This document shows positions 1 through 4,390 of a stretch of DNA of 6,681 nucleotides, in pieces. Both the position numbers and the translations under genes were made by a program. This stretch comes from Candidatus Omnitrophota bacterium. Its GTDB lineage: Bacteria > Omnitrophota > Gorgyraeia > Tantalellales > Tantalellaceae. Under the pieces are notes generated by a model. It saw only the letters and a list, made by a program, of their open reading frames with translations. It was not told the DNA's origin and searched no databases. Within the stretch, counting starts at the first letter, position 1. Each line of letters opens with the position of its first letter. The DNA is taken from NCBI GenBank assembly GCA_030617085.1, contig JAUWWB010000056.1, positions 1-6,681 of the forward strand, written 5' to 3'.

Positions 1-631
1 AAGATGAATCCACAAGCGTAACGCCCCTCATCACCTTTTCAATGACGGGCTTGAGAAGAGGATAATGCGTGCATCCCAGGATCAGCGTATCTATACGTTT
101 TGCCTTGAACGGGTTCAAATATCTCTCCGCTACCTGATATGCGATCGGGTCGTCGATAAAGCTGTTCTCGACAAGTGGCACAAAAAGCGGGCAGCTTTGC
201 GAAAAAAGACGGTACCCGAGACGCGCCTTCGCCAGCTCCCTGTCGTACGCCCCGCTGGAAATCGTTGAATCCGTCCCGATCACCCCTATTCTCCCGTTCT
301 TCGACACGCGGACGGCCTCTTTCACCCCGGGAGCTATGACCCCCAGGACCGGGACGGGGTAGCTCTTCTTCAATGATGACAGGCTCAGGCTGGACGCGGT
401 ATTGCACGCCGCGATGACCATCTTTACCCTCTTCTCCATCATGAACGCCATGATCTCGCGCGCGAAGCGCGTGATCGTAGGACGGGACTTATTGCCGTAC
501 GGAACACGCGCGGTATCGCCGAAATAAATAATATCCTCTCGTGGAAGCTGCCCGCGGATGCTCCTGGCAACCGGAAGCCCCCCGAGCCCCGAATCGAAGA
601 TCCCTATGGGCCTGTTCCTCATCGATTTCAT
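1..631 (-). CDS. murI: Glutamate racemase MurI, C-terminus cut off by the window edge
   Basis: Glutamate racemase interconverts L- and D-glutamate in the cytoplasm and supplies D-Glu for peptidoglycan precursors. 210 codons are visible; the family is usually about 260-270 residues, so some 50-60 C-terminal residues lie outside the window. The family signatures are all present: GIFDSGLGG at residues 10-18, YFGDTARVPYG at 36-46, the first catalytic cysteine in AACNTAS (Cys76), and the second in GCTHYPLL (Cys187). The visible part ends at LVDSS, which matches the family's conserved LVDS segment. The start is taken at 631 (MKSMRNRP); an in-frame ATG at 622 is the alternative. Neither has a Shine-Dalgarno sequence, while a TATAAT box ends six bases before 631, so the mRNA may be leaderless. 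The gene follows holA after 93 bp and probably has its own promoter. Confidence 0.95.
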   Translation of the reverse strand, partial: MKSMRNRPIGIFDSGLGGLPVARSIRGQLPREDIIYFGDTARVPYGNKSRPTITRFAREIMAFMMEKRVKMVIAACNTASSLSLSSLKKSYPVPVLGVIAPGVKEAVRVSKNGRIGVIGTDSTISSGAYDRELAKARLGYRLFSQSCPLFVPLVENSFIDDPIAYQVAERYLNPFKAKRIDTLILGCTHYPLLKPVIEKVMRGVTLVDSS

Positions 632-637
632 GGATAT

Positions 638-666
638 ATTATATAGGATAAGGGGGGATTGGTAAA
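638..666 (-). promoter_or_regulatory. Putative sigma70-type promoter of murI, placed for a leaderless transcript
   Basis: On the minus strand TTTACC (661-666, 4/6 match to TTGACA) is followed after 17 bp by a perfect TATAAT (638-643). Six bases (ATATCC) then separate the -10 box from the ATG at 631, so transcription would be expected to begin at or next to the A of the start codon. No Shine-Dalgarno sequence is present. The motif match is seen directly; promoter activity and leaderless initiation are inferred. Confidence 0.55.
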
Positions 667-671
667 GGTTC

Positions 672-696
672 AGGTTTTAGGTTTTAGGTTTTAGGT
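672..696. repeat. Heptanucleotide tandem repeat (AGGTTTT on +, CCTAAAA family on -), 3.6 copies
   Basis: Three perfect 7-bp units AGGTTTT at 672-678, 679-685 and 686-692 are followed by a partial AGGT at 693-696. Degenerate versions (AAGGTTC) continue toward 665. The array lies in the 93-bp holA-murI gap, just upstream of the proposed murI -35 box. A 7-bp period does not match the helical repeat, so it looks more like a microsatellite than phased protein sites. No convincing terminator is seen between holA and murI; an imperfect inverted repeat at 704-720 has only a short stem and no T-run. Confidence 0.8.
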
Positions 697-724
697 GGAT
701 GATGGGCTAAGGGCTTACCCGTCG

Positions 725-1666
725 TCAGCTGTTAAGGAGGTTTACGAGGAGCATTTCGAGCGCCAGTTGGGGCGGCTTCAGGCCCTTCTTGATCTCGCGG
801 TCGGCTTCCAGGAGAAGCGATACCCAGCGGGTTATCCGGCTGACGGGGTATTTTTTCGACTGGCCTACCAGCCTTCTCGTGTAGCCGGGATTATAACCCA
901 GCTCGGCCGAGATCCCTTCCGGGCCTATCCCTCTGCCGGACAGCAAGGCGATCTTCTGCATGATCCTTGTGTACCAGCTGAGGTAGCCTATGATCTCGTG
1001 CGGCTGTTTTTTCCGGTCACAAAGGTCCCGGAGCACCCGGAAAGCCCACCCGGCGTCGCGGGTGTTGACGGCGTCAACCAGCTTGAACACATCGTCTTTC
1101 ACGCTGCGGCCGACCAGCTGTTCCACATGAGCGGCCTCTATGCTTTCTCCGCCCGAGAAGCAGACAAGCTTCTCCAGCTCCGCCCTGACGCCCGCGGCAT
1201 CCGATCCTCTTAACTCGACGATCAGATCCACGGCCCCGGGCGTTATCTCCACCCCCTCTTTCTTAAAGAAATTACGTATCCATTTTTTTATGGTCGAAGG
1301 GGTGGGCTTATCCGCGGGTATTATATCCACCAGCCCGGACAGCCTGCCGTAATATTTTTTCTTTTTCTTTTTGAATGACCCGTCGGATGACAGCACCAGA
1401 ACGCTGGTCCCTGATGGGTCGGTCAGGTAAGACAATACGGTCTCCGCGGCCCCGTCGGAAAGCCCGTGCGCGTCTTTGACGAGCACCACCCTTCTCTCCG
1501 CCAGGAACGGCATCGTCCCCAGGGAATCCATTATCCCCTCGATATCGTCCGGGCGATGCGCCGAATAATTGAGTTCGACCTCGCCGGAAGAAAGAAACTT
1601 GTCCCTGATCCTGCCCGCTTCGGCCTCTCTCATGTACTCGTCATCGCCGATTATGAGATAGTTCAT
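725..1666 (-). CDS. holA: DNA polymerase III delta subunit (clamp loader)
   Basis: HolA (delta) opens the beta sliding clamp within the clamp-loader complex during chromosome replication in the cytoplasm. The 313-residue product is near the family's usual 320-345. The N-terminus (NYLIIGDDEYMREAEAGRIRD) is the typical opening of delta, with the conserved glycine and acidic residues before a helix. VVLVKDAHGL near residue 60 and VLVLSSDG near 90 fit the beta strands of domain I. The C-terminal part (residues about 200-313: VFKLVDAVNTRDAGWAFRVL, EIIGYLSWYTRIMQK, ending in ALEMLLVNLL) matches the helical collar domain. A run of six lysines (about residues 99-104) sits in a surface position. The gene starts 22 bases after the lptE stop with no clear Shine-Dalgarno sequence, so it is probably read as part of the bamD-lptE transcript. 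The lptE-holA order resembles the leuS-lptE-holA order of E. coli. Confidence 0.9.
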   Translation of the reverse strand: MNYLIIGDDEYMREAEAGRIRDKFLSSGEVELNYSAHRPDDIEGIMDSLGTMPFLAERRVVLVKDAHGLSDGAAETVLSYLTDPSGTSVLVLSSDGSFKKKKKKYYGRLSGLVDIIPADKPTPSTIKKWIRNFFKKEGVEITPGAVDLIVELRGSDAAGVRAELEKLVCFSGGESIEAAHVEQLVGRSVKDDVFKLVDAVNTRDAGWAFRVLRDLCDRKKQPHEIIGYLSWYTRIMQKIALLSGRGIGPEGISAELGYNPGYTRRLVGQSKKYPVSRITRWVSLLLEADREIKKGLKPPQLALEMLLVNLLNS

Positions 1667-1688
1667 TTCAGTGATAAGTGAACGGGCC

Positions 1689-2228
1689 CTACCACGCCTC
1701 GACGGTCCGCTCTACGATCCTTTCCGCCAGGTCCTTGACCGCGTCTTTCAGGGCTCCGGATTCCGTCCTGGCATGAGGGCCCGAAACGGTATAGTCGGAT
1801 TGCCCCATGAAGGCGCTTTCCGTCCACATGACTTCCCCGGTACGGTTATCGTGGAGCTCGATGTCGACCTGGAGCTCTATCCTGAACTCCTCGACGTTCT
1901 CATCGCTGTCATAGCTCAGCGGGAACTGCCGGAAATCCACCAGCGCGCCTTTCAGCAGAAGGGCGGCCCGGTCGGCGGTCTTAACATCCAGGCTCCTGTC
2001 AAAGATAAACTCGTTGATGACCGCTTTGGTGATATCTGTCTCCAGCCCGGGCCGGTAGGAATAGGTGGACCTTCTGTCGGATACTTCCGCGGCGGGATCT
2101 ATCTTGTTCGCGAAATTAGCGACGTGTATGGAATCAAGCTCCGCCGGCAGGAGCGACGCGGTCGTATAACCGCAGCCGCCGGAGGCTATCACGAAAAACG
2201 ACAGAAGTAAGGAGCCGAACAAGCGCAT
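1689..2228 (-). CDS. lptE: LPS-assembly lipoprotein LptE family
   Basis: LptE is the outer-membrane lipoprotein that plugs the LptD barrel and helps deliver LPS to the cell surface. The 179-residue product begins with a short charged n-region and a hydrophobic core (LFGSLLLSFFVIA), followed by SGG-Cys19, a lipobox with Ser instead of the usual Leu at -3. Directly after the cysteine comes GYTTASLLP, then IHVANFAN, which is the N-terminal signature of LptE-type proteins (CGY...LP...I.V..F.N). The remainder alternates strand segments (LLLKGALVDFRQFPL, FRIELQVDIELHD, GEVMW) and ends in a helix (ALKDAVKDLAERIVERTVEAW), as expected for the fold. The ATG overlaps the bamD stop by one base (TGATG), with AAGG just upstream, so translation is probably coupled. 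Family assignment rests on motifs because LptE is poorly conserved overall. Confidence 0.8.
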   Translation of the reverse strand: MRLFGSLLLSFFVIASGGCGYTTASLLPAELDSIHVANFANKIDPAAEVSDRRSTYSYRPGLETDITKAVINEFIFDRSLDVKTADRAALLLKGALVDFRQFPLSYDSDENVEEFRIELQVDIELHDNRTGEVMWTESAFMGQSDYTVSGPHARTESGALKDAVKDLAERIVERTVEAW

Positions 2229-3190
2229 CAGTCCTTGACCTTTTGCTTTAGATCGTTTATTCTTTCTTCGGCGTATTCAGCCGCGCCGGTGCCCGGGAAC
2301 TTCGCGGCGATATCCCCGTAATACATGAGTGCGCTCCTGTATTTCTTCTGCCGCTCGTAAAACTCCGCGACCTTCAATTCACTGCGGGCTTTCCTGCTCC
2401 TGAGCTCATTGAACACCCTGTCGGCCTCTTTCGCTATCGAGGGCACGGGAGTCGTCCGGGATATCTGCTTGAACTCTTTAAGCGCCTCTTCGGTGCTTTC
2501 CTGGTCGTATTCGGGATCAAGCGAGGCTTCGTACCTGGTGTAGGCAAGCTGGTACTTCGCCTCGGGGACAAGGCCGCTTTGTGGATAGTCCTTAACTATC
2601 CTTTCGTATGCCTCTATGGCCTCGCCGTATTTCATCATCCTCCGGCAGCATTCCCCCATCTTGTACAGGGACCTGTCGGCATATTCCCCGAAAGGGCTGT
2701 TCTCGATTATTTTTTTGTATATCGCCACCGCCCTGTCCAGCGACAGGGTCAGCTCCAGTTCCATCAATTTGGCGGTCTCCATGGTCTGGAAGATATTCGC
2801 GATATTGTATTCATGCTGGATGATCTCTTCCATGCGTCTGGTGTAGGGATAGTTATCTATCGTCTTCTGGTAATTCTGGAAAGCGAAATAATACTTCCCC
2901 AGCTCCTCGTAAGACCGCCCCGCGTAATACTGCGCTTCCGGGGCGAGGTCCGAGTCGGGGTAGTGGGTGGTAAGCCTGACAAACTCGTCAGCGGCGCGCT
3001 GAAACTCGTTCCGCTTAAAAAACCGCATGGCCAGGTCAAACTGCTCGCGGGGAGTGTCCTGCACGGCGAACCTGGGGTTCACCATGGTCTTGCTCTTGGG
3101 CGTCCATATCCAGAACGCGTAGGAAATATTCCCGGTGGATATAAGAAAAGCCACAAGGACGGATAGTATGATCGGGGTTTTTCTTGTCAT
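2228..3190 (-). CDS. bamD: BamD-like TPR protein, outer-membrane assembly; signal peptide without lipobox
   Basis: BamD is a periplasm-facing, TPR-rich partner of BamA in outer-membrane protein insertion. The 320-residue product has a signal peptide (IILSVLVAFLISTG core) with likely cleavage after SYA (residue 25). TPR-like helical pairs occur around residues 47-80 (QFDLAMRFFKRNEFQRAADEF), 84-115, 150-166, 174-203 and 270-300. The segment DPEYDQESTEEALKEF (225-240) and the closing pattern VAEFYERQKKYRSALMYYGDIAAKFPGTG match the C-terminal repeats of BamD closely. It is longer than typical BamD (about 245), with extra helical sequence in the middle. Classical BamD is a lipoprotein, but here no cysteine follows the signal peptide, so it would be soluble or held by partners. 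A more distant relative such as a general TPR (YbgF/CpoB-type) protein is the alternative. No Shine-Dalgarno sequence precedes the ATG. The gene leads the bamD-lptE-holA group. Confidence 0.75.
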   Translation of the reverse strand: MTRKTPIILSVLVAFLISTGNISYAFWIWTPKSKTMVNPRFAVQDTPREQFDLAMRFFKRNEFQRAADEFVRLTTHYPDSDLAPEAQYYAGRSYEELGKYYFAFQNYQKTIDNYPYTRRMEEIIQHEYNIANIFQTMETAKLMELELTLSLDRAVAIYKKIIENSPFGEYADRSLYKMGECCRRMMKYGEAIEAYERIVKDYPQSGLVPEAKYQLAYTRYEASLDPEYDQESTEEALKEFKQISRTTPVPSIAKEADRVFNELRSRKARSELKVAEFYERQKKYRSALMYYGDIAAKFPGTGAAEYAEERINDLKQKVKD

Positions 3191-3196
3191 GGTAGA

Positions 3197-3223
3197 AATA
3201 TATTAGCAAAATAAGGAGGACAA
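3197..3223 (-). promoter_or_regulatory. Putative promoter of the bamD-like gene, leaderless geometry
   Basis: On the minus strand TATATT (3197-3202, 5/6 match to TATAAT) is followed by exactly six bases (TCTACC) and then the ATG at 3190. The best -35 candidate is TTGTCC (3218-3223, 4/6) with a short 15-bp spacer, so the -35 is weak. No Shine-Dalgarno sequence is present in front of the ATG. The box lies in the 49-bp gap after the upstream PilZ gene. The spacing from -10 to ATG is the same as at murI. Confidence 0.4.
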
Positions 3224-3239
3224 GACAAGAAAAAATACT

Positions 3240-3638
3240 TTACTCTGCCTGGCTCCCCGGGCTCCCATCCGCGGCTGCCGGATCGTTGTAGAGGAGCAGG
3301 CTGTTGACATATTCGGCGACGAGCTTCCTGTCCACCCTGGACATCTCCAGAAACTGGCTGCCGATCTCGTAATCGTCTCCGGAAGTCGTCCTGCGTATCC
3401 ATGCCACCTTCGAAATGGCTTTTACGGGCTTGGCGAACATGGGTATGTCCAGCTCCAGTATAAGTCTGCAGGCCCTGGAGACGAACTCCGGCGCCCTGAA
3501 ATAGACCCCTCCCTCGCTGAGGTTCCTGGTGATGGTACTTACACCTGACACCTCTCCGAGATCGCTCAGCTTGCGGTATTTTACGGGAACATGCGTCGTC
3601 ACCCTCGGAAACTTCCTCTTTTCGACAAAATTTTCCAT
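3240..3638 (-). CDS. Single-domain PilZ protein (candidate c-di-GMP receptor), copy 1
   Basis: PilZ domains bind cyclic di-GMP and pass the signal to motility, exopolysaccharide or secretion machinery. The 132-residue protein is essentially one PilZ domain. The two ligand motifs are intact: RxxxR at Arg8-Arg12 (RKFPR) and [DN]xSxxG at Asn39-Ser41-Gly44 (NLSEGG). Beta-barrel strands follow (GVYFRA, RLILELDIP, AISKVAWIRR, YEIGSQFLEMS), then a C-terminal helix and a short low-complexity tail. There is no signal peptide or membrane segment, so it should be cytoplasmic. AAGAGGA (3644-3650) stands five bases before the ATG and supports this start. By eye about 60% of core residues are identical to the PilZ protein at 3940-4371, so the two are paralogs. 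The downstream target is not revealed by the sequence. Confidence 0.9.
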   Translation of the reverse strand: MENFVEKRKFPRVTTHVPVKYRKLSDLGEVSGVSTITRNLSEGGVYFRAPEFVSRACRLILELDIPMFAKPVKAISKVAWIRRTTSGDDYEIGSQFLEMSRVDRKLVAEYVNSLLLYNDPAAADGSPGSQAE

Positions 3639-3677
3639 TACCGTCCTCTTCAGTTAAAATTTTAAAATAACGGCCAT

Positions 3678-3720
3678 GATCTGGCTTCCGGGCATCGGCC
3701 TTTGCCTCAACCGGTGGATC
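3678..3720 (-). promoter_or_regulatory. Possible structured leader of PilZ copy 1
   Basis: If transcription begins near 3756, the PilZ copy 1 mRNA has a leader of about 118 bases. In it, minus-strand GATC (3717-3720) can pair with GATC (3678-3681), and CCGG can pair with a second CCGG inside, with further GGC/GCC options. The GC-rich block stands out from AT-rich flanks. I compared it from memory with the c-di-GMP-I (GEMM) riboswitch and did not find its conserved core, so I call it only a possible fold. Confidence 0.25.
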
Positions 3721-3756
3721 ATTTAAATAAGAAAATAGCGATGTTTATCTTTATTG

Positions 3757-3790
3757 TGTGATAGTATATCACAAAAATTTAAAAGTTCAA
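3757..3790 (-). promoter_or_regulatory. Promoter with palindromic operator in front of PilZ copy 1
   Basis: A perfect 7-bp inverted repeat, TGTGATA-N3-TATCACA, occupies 3757-3773. On the minus strand it contains TATACT (3763-3768, 5/6 match to TATAAT). TTGAAC (3785-3790, 4/6 match to TTGACA) lies 16 bp upstream. A regulator bound to the palindrome would cover the -10 box, which suggests repression. The half-site resembles that of the CRP/FNR family (TGTGA...TCACA), but the spacing between pentamers is seven, not six. The palindrome is directly visible; promoter and operator function are inferred. Confidence 0.5.
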
Positions 3791-3862
3791 ATCAATAATA
3801 ACAATTTTTTTGGATGCCAGATTGGAATGCCTGATTCGTAGCAGGAGCGCAGGTTAAAGGGC

Positions 3863-3893
3863 AGGCACTGCCCCTGTTTAGGGGGCAATGCCT
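3863..3893 (-). terminator. Strong hairpin between the two PilZ genes, terminator-like without a U-tract
   Basis: Arms 3863-3874 and 3882-3893 form a 12-bp stem around a 7-base loop (CTAAACA on the minus strand). As RNA from the minus strand the only imperfection is a G-U wobble; on the plus strand it would be a C-A mismatch, so the structure favours minus-strand transcripts. It lies about 50 bases after the stop of the upstream PilZ gene. No run of U follows, so intrinsic termination is doubtful, and mRNA 3'-end protection is an alternative. Confidence 0.4.
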
Positions 3894-3914
3894 TATTGGA
3901 ATGACGCGAATTAC

Positions 3915-3938
3915 GCGGTCGGCTTTTAGCCGGCACGC
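3915..3938. other. Short hairpin immediately after the PilZ copy 2 stop codon
   Basis: GCG-GTCGGC (3915-3923) and GCCGGC-A-CGC (3929-3938) can form a stem around the loop TTTTA, with one bulged base. As plus-strand RNA it has a G-U pair; as minus-strand RNA that position is a C-A mismatch. It begins right at the end of the PilZ gene and has no T-run after it in either direction. Confidence 0.3.
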
Positions 3939-3939
3939 C

Positions 3940-4371
3940 TTATTCCGCTTCCGGCGCCTCATTCCCCTCCGCGGCGATACCCCCACGTTTTGTTTCACAA
4001 AGTGAAACAGTGGGGGCGGGCTCGTTATACAGGATAAAGCTGTCGACGTTTTCCGAGATAAACTCCTTGTCCTTTTTGGATATCTCGAGAAAGCGGTTGC
4101 CCACCTCGTACCCTTCCCCGGAAGGCGCCCTGGAGATCCACGCCACCTTGGAGATGGCCTTAACGGACCTGGCGGCCATGGGCATGTCCAGCTCCACGAC
4201 CAGCCTGCAGGCCATGGGGACAAACTCCCGCGTCCTGAAGCGGACGCCTCCCTGGCTCAGGTTCTTGCTGACGGAACCGGTCGTTCCGTCGCCGCCTCCT
4301 AATACGCGAAACCTCACGGGAATGTGGGTCTCAACCCTCTTATCCTTTCTCTGTTCCTTTTCTCTGTTCAC
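3940..4371 (-). CDS. Single-domain PilZ protein (candidate c-di-GMP receptor), copy 2, GTG start
   Basis: This is a cytoplasmic PilZ-domain protein of 143 residues from the GTG at 4371. The c-di-GMP motifs are intact: RxxxR (RKDKR) at Arg8-Arg12 and NLSQGG with Asn37, Ser39 and Gly42. The barrel strands (GVRFRT, RLVVELDMP, AISKVAWISR, YEVGNRFLEIS) closely match the other PilZ protein in this window. The GTG is preferred over an ATG at 4386 for two reasons. GGAGG (4380-4384) lies eight bases before the GTG, whereas the ATG has no well-placed site. The GTG start also puts RxxxR at the same residue numbers as in the paralog. The C-terminal 25 residues are a variable tail rich in Glu, Ala and Pro. 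The gene follows the YD-repeat gene closely and probably shares its transcript. Confidence 0.88.
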   Translation of the reverse strand: MNREKEQRKDKRVETHIPVRFRVLGGGDGTTGSVSKNLSQGGVRFRTREFVPMACRLVVELDMPMAARSVKAISKVAWISRAPSGEGYEVGNRFLEISKKDKEFISENVDSFILYNEPAPTVSLCETKRGGIAAEGNEAPEAE

Positions 4372-4379
4372 TTTTGTTA

Positions 4380-4384
4380 CCTCC
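4380..4384 (-). promoter_or_regulatory. Shine-Dalgarno sequence (GGAGG) that sets the PilZ copy 2 start
   Basis: The minus strand reads GGAGGTAACAAAAGTG, giving a full GGAGG eight bases before the GTG at 4371. It partly overlaps an upstream in-frame ATG at 4386, which would need a site about 14 bases away (GAGGA at 4401-4405). This is the strongest ribosome binding site in the window. Confidence 0.7.
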
Positions 4385-4390
4385 ATTTTA

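Larger units (their letters stand above)
3814..3947. repeat. Dispersed ATGCCnnATT motif, four copies
   Basis: On the plus strand related 13-mers begin at 3814 (ATGCCAGATTGGA), 3827 (ATGCCTGATTCGT), 3888 (ATGCCTTATTGGA) and 3935 (ACGCCTTATTCCG). The copies at 3814-3829 and 3888-3903 match at 14 of 16 positions. The last one overlaps the stop codon of the upstream PilZ gene. They may be remnants of a small repeat element or recurrent protein sites. Confidence 0.5.

Noticed and set aside
39..407. Minus-strand open frame of 122 codons within murI
   Set aside because: It is out of frame with the murI motifs, which continue intact across the same region in the correct frame.
695..1213. Plus-strand open frame opposite holA
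   Set aside because: It is fully antisense to holA, has no motif, and its start lies inside the heptamer repeat.
1348..1375. A-rich lysine run in holA as a programmed frameshift site
   Set aside because: The minus-strand AAA/AAG run lacks the A-AAA-AAG slippery order in the right frame. No stimulating structure is evident, and the zero frame encodes full-length delta.
2579..3166. Plus-strand open frame opposite the bamD-like gene
   Set aside because: It mirrors a TPR gene with a clear signal peptide and has no ribosome binding site or domain of its own.
3213..3221. AAGGAGG on the plus strand as a ribosome binding site
   Set aside because: No start codon follows at suitable spacing on the plus strand, and it lies in a 49-bp gap between minus-strand genes.
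3660..3756. c-di-GMP-I (GEMM) riboswitch in the leader of PilZ copy 1
   Set aside because: It was attractive by context, but the conserved core around GGGACGCAAAGCC and the tetraloop/receptor are not found.
3792..4223. Minus-strand open frame of 143 codons overlapping PilZ copy 2
   Set aside because: It is a shifted frame of the PilZ gene running into the intergenic region. The product is Pro/Trp/Arg-rich and of no known type.
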